Shown piece by piece: positions 32,934-45,353 of a DNA stretch of 45,353 nucleotides. The position numbers and the translations under genes are program-made. Below the pieces are notes generated by a model, which was given only the letters and a program-made list of their open reading frames with translations, did not search any database and was not told where the DNA came from. The DNA comes from Planctomycetaceae bacterium. GTDB lineage: Bacteria > Planctomycetota > Planctomycetia > Planctomycetales > Planctomycetaceae. The stretch lies in NCBI GenBank assembly GCA_020426515.1, contig JAGQPW010000027.1:1-45353 (forward strand), given 5' to 3'. Numbering within the stretch: position 1 is the first letter of the stretch; every line of letters starts with the position of its first letter.

Positions 32934-33482
32934 CTAGTTGATGCGCTCCCCTTGCTCTTCTTCGGCGTAGGGGACTCCCTTCTCTTCGTGCATGCGTTTC
33001 TTTTCCGCACGATCTTCGAGAATGCAGACAGTCCCTTGTTCATCATCGTACGCGTACACCTGCCATGGGTACAGCCCCTTGAACTGGACTCCGGCCTGGC
33101 GGTACATCGTTTCAAATTCAGCGAATGTCGGAGGCTTTTCGAACTGTGCCTTATGCAACTCAATGCCGTGTTGCAGAGCCAGCAAACTGGTCTTTGACCC
33201 AATGGTGAAGTAGCTCTGGGCTGCGGCGGTCCAGGGGTCGGATGCGTTGGTGGTGTTCTTGACTTCCACCAGTGCCGGGTTGTCCTGCAGCGATTTGCGT
33301 TTGTCCACGAGTTTGAATGTGACCTGGGAGAAGCCTTCCGGTTTGGGGGGCTCTGCTGCAACAGCGGGCTCAACCGGAGCTGCAGCTTCTCCCTGCTTCG
33401 CGGCTGGCGATGGTTCAGACGCCTGCTGACAGCCGGAACCAATCATTCCAATGACGGCAAGCACAAGTGATACGCGGCGCAT
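32934..33482 (-). CDS. Lipoprotein of unknown function
   Basis: A 182-aa lipoprotein with lipobox GSGC (Cys18) after a short signal peptide, and an AAGGA ribosome site before ATG 33482. An Ala/Pro/Glu-rich linker (about 20-50) leads to a globular domain (about 52-180) with SQVTFKLVDKRKSLQDNPALVEVKNTT-type strands and a conserved-looking FAEFETMYRQAGVQFKGLYPWQVYAYDDE segment. No known family is recognised. It is 44 bases downstream of the PQQ-type protein and probably in the same transcript. An ORF reaching 33791 is open, but that part overlaps the PQQ gene. Confidence 0.75.
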   Translation of the reverse strand: MRRVSLVLAVIGMIGSGCQQASEPSPAAKQGEAAAPVEPAVAAEPPKPEGFSQVTFKLVDKRKSLQDNPALVEVKNTTNASDPWTAAAQSYFTIGSKTSLLALQHGIELHKAQFEKPPTFAEFETMYRQAGVQFKGLYPWQVYAYDDEQGTVCILEDRAEKKRMHEEKGVPYAEEEQGERIN

Positions 33483-33526
33483 GTTGAATGTCCTTCGCAG
33501 AGGATGTGACCACGAAAAATGGTTGA

Positions 33527-35065
33527 CTACCGCAACCGATAGCAATGCAACTGGTCCATGTCGCGCAGGAACAGGCATCCTGCGGCGACCACGGGATGCG
33601 GCCAGGCAGGACGGTCGCTGCGTGGCGGTTCGAATCGACCGTTTTCCTGATAGCCGGTGGGCGTAGCGGTAAACATGGCCACCGGTCCCTGTTCGCTGCG
33701 CAGGATGATCTGGCCGTCTGCGTAGACAACCGCCCCTTTGCCAACGGACCGGGACTGCCATTGGACAGCTCCAGTCTTGAGTTCCAGGCATTTAAGAATC
33801 GCCTCGTCGGTGCCGTATAGATACCCATCCCGCAGGACCATGCCGCCGTGATGGTTCTTCATGTCCTTGGTGTGATAGACCTGATTGGCCTGCACGCCGG
33901 AGCGGTTCCCGGAAAGTTCGATCAGCGTCCCTCCGGTTCCGTATCCCGAGGCAGCAAACACCTGATTGCCAAGAACGAGCGGCGAGGAGCAGTTCGCCGT
34001 ACCGTTGGCCGCGGAGGTGTTGCCCCACAGGGCCTGTCCCGAACTGGCATCAATCCCGACAACCGCGTTGTGGACAAAGTTGACATACTGACGGCTGCCA
34101 CCCAGTTCGAGTGGAACGATGGAGGAATAGGCCGCTTGCGGGTTACTTGGGACGCGCGCCTGCCAGATGGTTCGGCCGGATGCCTTATCGAGCGCCACCA
34201 TCGTCGCCGCCCGGCCCCCGGGCGTGCAAATCAGTCGGTCACCATCGATCAGTACCGATTCACTGATGCCCCAAGTGATATTCGAGCCGCCAAACTCCTG
34301 CAGAATGTTGCCGCCCCATTGTCGGGCGCCGGTGTCAAGATCGAGGCAGGCGAGATCGCCATTGGCACCGAGCACGTACACCCGGTTGCCATCGATCGTT
34401 GGCGTTCCACGCGGTCCGTTCCCCTGCCCTTCCCGATAGGCCGCTCCGGTTTGTGTGGCCCACAACTCCCGACCGGTCTCGACATCAAAGCAGAGGGTCA
34501 TTTCCCTGTCTCCACGGTTTCCCATGGTCAACAGCCGATTTCCAGAGAGTGATACCGATGAGTAACCTTCACCCAGTCCACGAATCGACCATTTCAGCGG
34601 AGGGCCCGCAGCTGGCCAGGATTGCATCAGGCCAGTTTCAGTCGAGATGTTGTCCCGATTGGGGCCGCCAAACTGTGTCCATTCATTGCTGGAACTGGAG
34701 CTGCGCGGCGTGTCCGGCTCGCTGGCCGTCGCCGGTTTTGGTTGAGGTTTGGGAGTCGAGGCTACTGGAGCCGGTGAACCAGATCTGGCCACGACTTTGG
34801 TGACCTCTCCGCCTGTACTGGTGAAAATGCTGACCCGTTGCCCGGCTGCCAGCTGGTCAACTTTTACGGGTTTGCCATCCAGCGAGAACTGCGTGTCGTC
34901 TCCAACACGAAAGGAACGCGACCGATCGGCAGTTGTCTGGACCGAGATTCGTCCGGAACTGGCGGCTACGCTGCTGATGGTTCCACTGATCAATTCAGCC
35001 TGCGCCGTGACGGCAAGAATGGAGGTCACGAGTCCGGCAGATAACAGCATCCATTGCAAACGCAT
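33527..35065 (-). CDS. Secreted PQQ-binding-like beta-propeller protein
   Basis: A 512-aa periplasmic protein with a signal peptide (about 1-23, ending AQA) and an AGGAG ribosome site. Residues about 24-95 form a small beta domain (ISGTISSVAASSGRISVQ, then VDQLAAGQRVSIF) like DUF5666-type modules. A Pro/Ser-rich linker (about 96-128) leads to an eight-bladed propeller of PQQ-like repeats; blades are marked by CFDVETGRELWATQ, CLDLDTGARQWGG, ALDKASGRTIWQA, GIDASSGQALWGN and CLELKTGAVQWQS. PQQ-dependent dehydrogenases need extra catalytic residues that I do not see, so this is more likely a structural or binding propeller, a type very abundant in planctomycetes. It lies between the 1073-aa protein and the lipoprotein. 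Confidence 0.85.
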   Translation of the reverse strand: MRLQWMLLSAGLVTSILAVTAQAELISGTISSVAASSGRISVQTTADRSRSFRVGDDTQFSLDGKPVKVDQLAAGQRVSIFTSTGGEVTKVVARSGSPAPVASTPKPQPKPATASEPDTPRSSSSSNEWTQFGGPNRDNISTETGLMQSWPAAGPPLKWSIRGLGEGYSSVSLSGNRLLTMGNRGDREMTLCFDVETGRELWATQTGAAYREGQGNGPRGTPTIDGNRVYVLGANGDLACLDLDTGARQWGGNILQEFGGSNITWGISESVLIDGDRLICTPGGRAATMVALDKASGRTIWQARVPSNPQAAYSSIVPLELGGSRQYVNFVHNAVVGIDASSGQALWGNTSAANGTANCSSPLVLGNQVFAASGYGTGGTLIELSGNRSGVQANQVYHTKDMKNHHGGMVLRDGYLYGTDEAILKCLELKTGAVQWQSRSVGKGAVVYADGQIILRSEQGPVAMFTATPTGYQENGRFEPPRSDRPAWPHPVVAAGCLFLRDMDQLHCYRLR

Positions 35066-35092
35066 GGCAGAACTCCTGAGGTCAACGGCCTG

Positions 35093-38000
35093 CTATGGGC
35101 CGGGGCGATAAATCGTCGACGGGATTCGCGTCGCAGAATCGGGGGAACTGGGCGGTGGAGGAACCGAACTGCCGTGAGCGGACATAACCGCTGATGAACC
35201 GGGAGGAGCAATGCGGGTCGAGGTAAGTTTTGCGTCCGTTCGTTTGCGACGGCCTTCGAAAAACGTGGCCAAAGCAGCGAAGGCCAGACCCAGCAGGGCC
35301 GGCTGCAGCAGCAATTGCATCGGTTCCAGAAACCACAGACTGGCCACTGAGAACGCGAAACCCAGCAGCACAAGCGAAAAGACATTGCGGGTTTGGGGCA
35401 ACTGCCAAAACATGAACCCCAGCGCCAGCGTTGTTCCGGCACCGATGAGGAGAATCAGCGAGCGACTCATGGCGCGAATGTGAACCTGTGTGACTTGACC
35501 AATCCCGCGGAATGCATAGCTCTGTGTAGCGGCAAAGTTCATTCCTTCCGGATCATCGGCCTGTTGCCATTCGGTACGCTCAGAAATGTATTCCGGAGTC
35601 AGCGTGCGAGACCAGAACAGGCCCCGCGGCTTCCACTGGAACAGCGGTGTGAGCGTTTGCGGATAGGTGAACAGGTGTTGGCCGAATGGCAGCTGGAATT
35701 CCCAGTCTGTTTCGTTGACCCAGACGGAGGCTGGAAACCTCGGGAACTCCAGAACCTGCACGTTCGACAAGCCAAACGACTGGTTCGAACGTTCCCGGAA
35801 CAGAATGGCCAGCTGGGCCGTTTCAAATGGTCCTTCGGGGAGCGTGATTCTGAGTTCGCTGGCCGCCGACAGTGAAATTGCCGTCGGTGGCATCACTTCA
35901 TCGTTCAGTCGAATTTCGCGAACATCCTCAGGCAGCGTTCCCTGCGGAAGCTGAAGCACGATTCGCTTGGGAGGGGACAGCAACTGGTAAACCGCGTAGC
36001 TTTCAGACAGGCCGTTCTCCGCAAATCTCGTGCGAACGTAGGCCCTTTCGACGGTGTATTGCTGCGAGGCATCGGCCAGCTGTCGGGAGACAACGAGTGG
36101 GAGTGTGGATGCTGCGGCATCCCGAGCAACCCACAAAGCTCCATCAGGCGATGTGCGAACGGCTCCCCAGTTCTGGTCATCGCGAACCTGAACTCGGTCA
36201 ATCTCCCCCACCTGGCAACGCAGTTCGGTCAGGTCCGCTTCTTCGATCTGAATAACCGGAACGTCAACAACATCTTCGCTGACCGTGGGGTCGGACGAGA
36301 GTGGAATGCTGTAATCGAAATCGACCAGCGTTTCTCCACTGAGCGGTCGCGGCGCAGCAATCCGCCATCCGGACGAGACCGGAACCAGCGGCACCTGTTG
36401 TCCGTTGATGGTTACGCGAATGGTCTCTGCGGCAGCGTAGCTTGGATTCAGAGCCAGCAGTTCTTTCGGCAGCATCACACCAAATGAACTCAGGCGTCCG
36501 TACTGAATGTCGAGAAGAGTTCGCTGATGCACACGCAATGCCGATGTGCTGTCGGCGCTCGGCTCAATCAGTGTGTTGGTGGTCACGGTCCGCGAATGGA
36601 GTTGGAACCCCATCACCAGTTGTGCTGCTCCACGTTTCAGGCGGAAGACATTTCCAGAGGGGAGTTCTGTATTGGAGAGTTCGGAGATGGCCTCGGGGCC
36701 CAACCTGGTCGCCGCGCTGTCTCCTTCAGGGAGGACAACCTCAACGTGATCAAGCGAATCGATCACCAGCAGTGCCGGCAGCAGGTGCGTGGCTTCCGGA
36801 AGCGGGAGATTGATGCTGAGCGGCTCGCTGTCTTTCAGGTTAACCGGAAGAGTCGACCGGAACCCAATGACAAATCGTCCTGTTCGAGGTGACTCCCAGG
36901 AGCGATGCAGCGGGAGCATGTTTTGCGGATCGGTAATGTCCTCGACATCATCCCAGCTGGTTTCTTTCCACTGTCCGGCAGCGGCCTGCCATTGAACGGG
37001 CAGCTGTTGAATGCTGCCCGCCTCGACATGCACCTCAAACACGGTGTGCAAACGGAGGCGGTCTTCCTGCACGCGCAGTTCGTAAATCGGTCGAACGGTG
37101 GTGACCGGTTCTGCGGCAACGGGGTGGATCGCCAGTTGAAATGGTTGTCGACTGTATTCGTACAGGAGCGAAGGGGGCGGGAGTGCCGACCCTGCCATCG
37201 GACTGGCCGGGATTTCGAGCCGCTGTACGAAGCGAGACCGTTCCATGTCTGGAAACAACCGCAGACCGGGGTATCGTTCAAACCGGAGTTGTCCTGTCTG
37301 CTTCGAGGCTCCCTCCACATCGAGCCCGTTGAGCAGAACAGGTCCTTCATCTTCCGGCAGTTCGCGGGTGAATTGCCAGCGAATCTCGGCACGGTCGGCT
37401 GTTCGGGCGTCCAGTTCGACGATCTCCCATCCGGGGCGGGCGGGATCAGATCGATGATTTTTGACCAGCGGTCCCGCAATCTCCACCAGTCGACATCCGT
37501 CAGGGAGCCGCACCGTGAAATTGTTAACACTCCCCAGGTCAAACTGCAGCGTCTGGTCCACAACCATTAGCAATTGTTCGGCCTGCGGTGTGATGGTCCA
37601 GAGATTTCGCACCTGTGCAAGGCTGCCGCGTGGGGCGACTGCGGGATGCCAGGAAACATCGAGCCGCGATCCACCGACGCTGGCTTCAATGGTTGTGGCC
37701 CCATCCTCCTCTTCCTGGCTGAGCAGCGTCGTCTCCTTGGGCGTCCGGACGATGACCGGCGCCTGCGGAATCTGCAGCTTCAAACTGGCCTCGAACTGGG
37801 CTGGCAGTGGAGGCAGCGAGAGTTGCAGCTGCCCACCTCCCGGAATTCGCTTGATGGGAACCCACATGTCGAACACCAGCTGGTGCCGACCCAATCCACG
37901 AACTTTCCAGACCAAACCTTCTTCCATCCCTTTTGCCGAAACGCCCGGCGACTCTGCACCAGTTCCTGTGTAGGCATGTCGCCAGATGTGAGCCTGACCC

Positions 38001-38314
38001 AGCCGAAGAGGGATTTCGTGCCACTGCTCGCCTCGGTTGACGGTCAGATCGACGGTCGCCTGCAGCGACACCCGGTCGCCCAGCACTTCGCCCGAGAGCG
38101 CGACCCGTGTCAGGTGAAACGGCGGGACATCAGATGCCTCCAGCGGTGCGGGTGACGCCGTCGCTGGAATGGTGTCTCCAAGTTGAGCCAGTCGCCCGGG
38201 CAGACTCACTGGAGGCAATGCGGTCTTCGGACCTGCATCGTCCGCCTGGCACAGGCTGACAAAGAGGGCACAAATTATGAGGCAGAAGAAGCTTCTGGCG
38301 AGCATCATGGCCAT
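35093..38314 (-). CDS. Large secreted/membrane protein of unknown function (1073 aa)
   Basis: A 1073-aa protein with a signal peptide (about 1-24, LARSFFCLIICALFVSLCQA), a ~920-residue beta-rich exported part, and a cluster of three to four hydrophobic segments near the C-terminus (about 948-1026), followed by a Ser/Pro-rich tail. The exported part has repeated beta-sandwich-like stretches (ALSGEVLGDRVSLQATVDL, then LTITPQAEQLLMVVDQTLQF) but no catalytic motif that I recognise. Planctomycetes encode many such giant surface-associated proteins. The ATG at 38314 is chosen for the signal peptide. It starts a run of three genes, 27 and 44 bases apart, with the PQQ-type protein and the lipoprotein. 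Confidence 0.8.
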   Translation of the reverse strand: MAMMLARSFFCLIICALFVSLCQADDAGPKTALPPVSLPGRLAQLGDTIPATASPAPLEASDVPPFHLTRVALSGEVLGDRVSLQATVDLTVNRGEQWHEIPLRLGQAHIWRHAYTGTGAESPGVSAKGMEEGLVWKVRGLGRHQLVFDMWVPIKRIPGGGQLQLSLPPLPAQFEASLKLQIPQAPVIVRTPKETTLLSQEEEDGATTIEASVGGSRLDVSWHPAVAPRGSLAQVRNLWTITPQAEQLLMVVDQTLQFDLGSVNNFTVRLPDGCRLVEIAGPLVKNHRSDPARPGWEIVELDARTADRAEIRWQFTRELPEDEGPVLLNGLDVEGASKQTGQLRFERYPGLRLFPDMERSRFVQRLEIPASPMAGSALPPPSLLYEYSRQPFQLAIHPVAAEPVTTVRPIYELRVQEDRLRLHTVFEVHVEAGSIQQLPVQWQAAAGQWKETSWDDVEDITDPQNMLPLHRSWESPRTGRFVIGFRSTLPVNLKDSEPLSINLPLPEATHLLPALLVIDSLDHVEVVLPEGDSAATRLGPEAISELSNTELPSGNVFRLKRGAAQLVMGFQLHSRTVTTNTLIEPSADSTSALRVHQRTLLDIQYGRLSSFGVMLPKELLALNPSYAAAETIRVTINGQQVPLVPVSSGWRIAAPRPLSGETLVDFDYSIPLSSDPTVSEDVVDVPVIQIEEADLTELRCQVGEIDRVQVRDDQNWGAVRTSPDGALWVARDAAASTLPLVVSRQLADASQQYTVERAYVRTRFAENGLSESYAVYQLLSPPKRIVLQLPQGTLPEDVREIRLNDEVMPPTAISLSAASELRITLPEGPFETAQLAILFRERSNQSFGLSNVQVLEFPRFPASVWVNETDWEFQLPFGQHLFTYPQTLTPLFQWKPRGLFWSRTLTPEYISERTEWQQADDPEGMNFAATQSYAFRGIGQVTQVHIRAMSRSLILLIGAGTTLALGFMFWQLPQTRNVFSLVLLGFAFSVASLWFLEPMQLLLQPALLGLAFAALATFFEGRRKRTDAKLTSTRIAPPGSSAVMSAHGSSVPPPPSSPDSATRIPSTIYRPGP

Positions 38315-38488
38315 GCAAAAAAATCCCTGCGTCCTTCCAGGAAGAGTCCCGTGCATCTTATCCAGTCGAGGATGCCGTTGCACAGGTCGGAACTCCGTTC
38401 CGGGCCGTAATCGCTCAAATCTGCATTCAATGCAAACCGATTGCTTGCGAATTCTGAATGCGAAGTCACGTCCGTCAACATTGGAACC

Positions 38489-40087
38489 TTACGGAGTCAC
38501 CCGAATCACGCGACTGGCCGTGTATTTTCGACTCCACATGTCAGTTGCCTGAATTTCGAGACGATGCACACCGGGAGCCAGTCCGGCAGGCAGGGGCGCC
38601 TTCCAGAGGTGAGTTGATGGCTTCGGGCGAGACATCTTCCGCCACGCATCGGGTTTGAGTTCCAGAATCTGCTGTTCGGCTTCGTAAGTTCGCTGGAGCT
38701 TGGGGTCGATTTCCCGCGAATGTTGCATGGGAATCCAGCCTGCCGGATCATCGACAACCCGCAACTGCACAGTTGACTTCTCCGAGCCATTGAACACATT
38801 GGCAAACACCATGGTGTCACCGCTTTCGGTGAAGGAAATCTGTTCCGGGGCATCGATTTCAATCTGGTAATCGGCCGAGCGTCCCGCCGCCTTGAAGTCG
38901 AGTTTGTAGCTCACTCCATCGAATGAGATGATTGAATACCCGTTCGGAGCCCCATCGGCCATGGTGGTGTGGGGAATGCCTCGTTCATCCGGTGCCCCGC
39001 TCCACCAGCTTCCACAGACGGTCACATTGATGATGTGATGGTGAGGCTGTGGACCTTCCCAGCCATCCTCACTGGTAATCCACACATGCTCGTGATGGTG
39101 TGTGTGTCCCGAAATGGAGATGCAGAACGGACGCTGCTCGATCAGACGATACAGCCCGTGCCGGTCCGTTACGTTGTTGAGAGGGATGTGCATCATCAGC
39201 ACGACCAGCTGATCCTCTGGAATCTGGGCCAGATCGGTCTTAATGAAGGCCAACTGGTCCTCGCCAATCCCCCCCACGTACTTCCCTTTGCCGGTCTCCG
39301 CATTCACTCGCCATTCAATGTCATCCACGACGATGAAGTGCACCTTTCCATAGTCAAACGAGTAGTACGAAGGGCCGTACACACGTTCGAAAGTTTCGTT
39401 GGAATGCTTGCGGTCGGGGGAGTCGTAGTTGATGTCGTGATTCCCAATCACGTTGTACCAGGGGATGCCAAGCAGCGCGATGGACCGATTGAGTGCATCA
39501 AACGTGTTGAGGTTGTCGAAGGCAATGTCCCCCAGCGTCACTCCGAAGGAAGCATCTGTCCCCAGCAGTTCCTCAACCACGTCGTGACTGATCCAGTCCA
39601 CTTCCTGCTGGTTGCGAGGCTGCGGATCGCCAAACAGCAGGGCCTTGAATTCTTCTGGCTCCTGATTGGGCGTGAGCGGAAAGTTGATGGATGCGGGGAG
39701 CGGTCCCGTAGGGGCGACGCCGGGATACCGGGACGGGGGCGATCCATTGGGCTTATGAACGTAATAGAATTGCGGCAGCTGATCGTCACTCATCGGCACC
39801 TGCCAGCCACTCGGCTTGATGACAAAAATGATCGTGTCATCCGTCACCGGGAGTTCGTATTCCCCCTTCCCGTTTGTGACCACAATGTCCCGACCGTTGG
39901 AGACTCGAACATCCGCGATCGGTGATTCACCGGCATCCCGCACGCGATTGCCGTTCGCATCGTGATACACAACACCCCGCGCAACGACGTGCTGCTGCTG
40001 TCCGATGGAAACCGCTGGAATGCTGCACAATGCCGCAAGCATCAGGCCGCACACACCGATTGGAACGATCAAAGCCACAATTCGCAT
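38489..40087 (-). CDS. Secreted calcineurin-like metallophosphoesterase
   Basis: A 532-aa exported phosphoesterase with a signal peptide (about 1-29) and an AGGAGA ribosome site six bases before the ATG. Residues about 33-105 form a carboxypeptidase-regulatory-like N-domain with a calcium-type loop (DANGNRVRDAGE). The metallophosphoesterase core has FGDPQ (152-156), LGDIAFDN (185-192), GNHD (215-218), MMHIPL and GHTHHHEH (about 331), the full two-metal set. The C-terminal ~110 residues form the beta domain found with this group (MetallophosN/C architecture). The substrate is unknown; phosphodiesters or polyphosphates are likely. It is 174 bases upstream of the 1073-aa gene. Confidence 0.9.
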   Translation of the reverse strand: MRIVALIVPIGVCGLMLAALCSIPAVSIGQQQHVVARGVVYHDANGNRVRDAGESPIADVRVSNGRDIVVTNGKGEYELPVTDDTIIFVIKPSGWQVPMSDDQLPQFYYVHKPNGSPPSRYPGVAPTGPLPASINFPLTPNQEPEEFKALLFGDPQPRNQQEVDWISHDVVEELLGTDASFGVTLGDIAFDNLNTFDALNRSIALLGIPWYNVIGNHDINYDSPDRKHSNETFERVYGPSYYSFDYGKVHFIVVDDIEWRVNAETGKGKYVGGIGEDQLAFIKTDLAQIPEDQLVVLMMHIPLNNVTDRHGLYRLIEQRPFCISISGHTHHHEHVWITSEDGWEGPQPHHHIINVTVCGSWWSGAPDERGIPHTTMADGAPNGYSIISFDGVSYKLDFKAAGRSADYQIEIDAPEQISFTESGDTMVFANVFNGSEKSTVQLRVVDDPAGWIPMQHSREIDPKLQRTYEAEQQILELKPDAWRKMSRPKPSTHLWKAPLPAGLAPGVHRLEIQATDMWSRKYTASRVIRVTP

Positions 40088-40189
40088 CGACGTCTCCTGT
40101 TGGATTCGGGGGAGTCCGGAGTGTAGGTCGCTGGCAGATTGGTTTCTAGAAACTTGGCGGGAACAGCGATCGGAAAGAAAATGCTGTTC

Positions 40190-40750
40190 TCAATCCCGAA
40201 GCGGAATGGTGGCCAGCCTCGTGTAGACAGGGCCTGCTCGCCGCAATTCAGACTGATACAGGCAGACTTCGTTAATCTCCACGCTGTGAAATCGCTGCTG
40301 GCTGTGTGCGGCGACGTACTCCGCCAGCCCGTGGGGCGGACGTCCCTTCACCCGTGCCAGCGTGATATGAGGCTGAAACGCCCGCTCCTCACGCGGAAAC
40401 CCAAGACGGCTGAGTTCGTCGTTCAATTGAGTTGCCAGTCGGCAAACCGGGTCCGCTGGCTCCAATCCGGCCCAGACGATCATGGGATGACTGGGGCGTG
40501 GAAAGGCCCCCAAACCGATGACCTCCGCATCATGTGCAGGGATTCCGCTGCAGATCTCTTCCATGATCTCGGTGACTTCCGCGGTCTGTTCCCAAACCGT
40601 CTCTCCTAAGAACTTCACGGTCAGGTGTAACTCGTCCGACTCCAGAGCTCTGATGGTGCCCCCCAGGTCTCCAAGTTCCCTCTGCACACGCCGCAGTCCG
40701 GGGCTGTGAGGAACAGGAACGGCGATGAAAGCGCGAATTGGCGAGGCCAT
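40190..40750 (-). CDS. thpR: RNA 2',3'-cyclic phosphodiesterase (2H family)
   Basis: A 186-aa member of the LigT/ThpR branch of the 2H phosphoesterases, which opens 2',3'-cyclic phosphates at RNA ends. Two HxT motifs are in place: His42-Leu-Thr44 (LHLTVKFLGE) and His127-Ile-Thr129 (FQPHITLARVKG). MASPIRAFIAVP fits the family start. A longer ORF to 41047 is open but its residues look non-coding. Divergent from metH, with a 397-bp gap between them. Confidence 0.93.
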   Translation of the reverse strand: MASPIRAFIAVPVPHSPGLRRVQRELGDLGGTIRALESDELHLTVKFLGETVWEQTAEVTEIMEEICSGIPAHDAEVIGLGAFPRPSHPMIVWAGLEPADPVCRLATQLNDELSRLGFPREERAFQPHITLARVKGRPPHGLAEYVAAHSQQRFHSVEINEVCLYQSELRRAGPVYTRLATIPLRD

Positions 40751-41147
40751 GGCATGCGCAGGAACCACTCTCGTGGCGTCCCGGTTGACGTTTTCAGGAT
40801 TGTGGAGGCATCGATGATTGTACCTTGGTCTTGACTCCACAACCCAGAGGCACAGCTCAGTTTTCGTTACCGAGTCCCGATGATTCTTCAAACTCCTGAT
40901 ATCGGTCCGGCTGAGACGCCTGGGCAACATTGATAGGTTTTCGGGAAGGCAAACTCTGGGACTGGCTTGCCCTGCGAACCTTCCAGCGGCCGGAAGTCTC
41001 CTGTTTGCTAGAATTTGGCCGTAGTGGCCGTGGCAACGACACTTCATCCGTTAAGATGGGGATTCATCGCGATACGCCAATCGGAGCCCGGGGCGACGGT
41101 GTGCCTTGTCCCAGCTGACCGATCCAACCTCAATTTCCCGCCTGTTT
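40751..41147. other. Divergent intergenic region upstream of metH (397 bp)
   Basis: This holds the promoters of thpR (leftward) and metH (rightward). A TAGAAT sequence near 41010 could be a -10 for metH, but no good -35 is at the right distance. I looked for cobalamin, SAM and SAH riboswitch cores and found none. There is no gene. The metH ATG lacks a Shine-Dalgarno; the sequence before it is pyrimidine-rich. Confidence 0.45.
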
Positions 41148-45209
<4,062 letters not shown>

Positions 45210-45255
45210 TTCGGGCGAACGGGCCGGCATCAACCCACAAAACAGACTGGCGAGC

Positions 45256-45272
45256 GGGGCGGCGTTAGCCCC
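45256..45272. repeat. GC-rich hairpin between metH and msrA
   Basis: GGGGC (45256-45260), seven-base loop GGCGTTA, GCCCC (45268-45272), then more C. It lacks a T-tract. The core GGCGTTAGCC is like the short intergenic hairpins often seen in planctomycete genomes; the family link is from memory and not checked. Confidence 0.4.
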
Positions 45273-45301
45273 CCCGGAAACACGGCAACAGGAGAAACAG
45301 C

Positions 45302-45353
45302 ATGTCCTCGACAACCGAACGAGCCGTCCTTGCTGGAGGCTGCTTCTGGGGCA
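45302..45353 (+). CDS. msrA: Peptide methionine sulfoxide reductase A (partial, N-terminus only)
   Basis: Only the first 17 codons are in the window. They read MSSTTERAVLAGGCFWG, ending in GGCFWG, the catalytic motif of MsrA with the nucleophilic Cys14. A good AGGAGA ribosome site (45290-45295) precedes the ATG. MsrA repairs methionine-S-sulfoxide in proteins. It follows metH by 92 bases on the same strand, so the two may be co-transcribed around methionine homeostasis. Confidence 0.85.
   Translation, partial: MSSTTERAVLAGGCFWG

Noticed and set aside
32579..33442. 287-codon leftward ORF overlapping the lipoprotein gene and the gap
   Set aside because: Wrong frame relative to the lipobox-bearing protein; rich in Arg/Ser/Pro as expected for an out-of-frame reading.
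40751..41147. Cobalamin or SAM riboswitch ahead of metH
   Set aside because: I searched by eye for B12-box, SAM-I and SAH cores and found none. A covariance search would settle it.

Overview
The window looks like a chromosomal segment of a Planctomycetes bacterium, probably in the Planctomycetaceae/Pirellulaceae range. The evidence is a DUF1559-type prepilin-like protein (planctomycete hallmark), large secreted proteins of planctomycete style, high GC, sparse Shine-Dalgarno sequences and many GC-rich intergenic palindromes. I see no rRNA, tRNA, CRISPR array, phage or transposase. It is core and metabolic sequence with some unusual protein architectures.

Layout. 1-3607 (minus): a tripartite efflux pair, a very long TolC-type lipoprotein followed by an HlyD-type adaptor that runs off the left edge. 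4181-5932 (plus): a small Arg-rich protein with a clean terminator, then an AmpG-like MFS permease. 5865-12458 (minus): a heme/cytochrome block, read as ferredoxin-like 4Fe-4S protein, HemQ, a TIM-barrel epimerase, HemX/CcsA, HemA and a secreted alpha/beta hydrolase. 12604-13400 (plus): ArsR-type repressor with a visible operator, plus an AHSA1/SRPBCC partner. 13734-18070 (plus): ECF sigma factor, anti-sigma factor, a 32-codon leader ORF and FtsH. 17997-19549 (minus): DUF1559 protein and DUF309 protein. 19881-25516 (plus): DsbD-like reductase with duplicated N-terminal domains, small membrane protein, nucleotidyltransferase-HD protein, OsmC-like protein and ATP-grasp protein. 25586-31415 (plus): heavy-metal RND efflux operon with three Cys/His-rich metal-binding products. 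31579-40750 (minus): AmrS radical SAM enzyme, a lipoprotein, a PQQ-type beta-propeller, a 1073-aa membrane protein, a calcineurin-like phosphoesterase and ThpR. 41148-45353 (plus): methionine synthase MetH and the start of msrA.

The most striking observation is in MetH. A complete Fur-type winged-helix domain, flanked by Ala/Pro linkers, is inserted in frame into the reactivation (AdoMet-binding) domain, between the GDDI motif and the LRQQ helix. This places a potential DNA-binding module inside a cobalamin-dependent enzyme at the domain that senses its redox and SAM state. Second-tier observations are an orphan plus-strand intrinsic terminator with an upstream promoter-like sequence (possible small RNA, 32783-32898), a leader ORF whose stop overlaps the ftsH start, tandem DsbD alpha-like domains each with a Cys pair, a TolC protein about twice normal length, and a dyad upstream of the metal-efflux operon.

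All calls come from reading the sequence and family knowledge. No database search was run.
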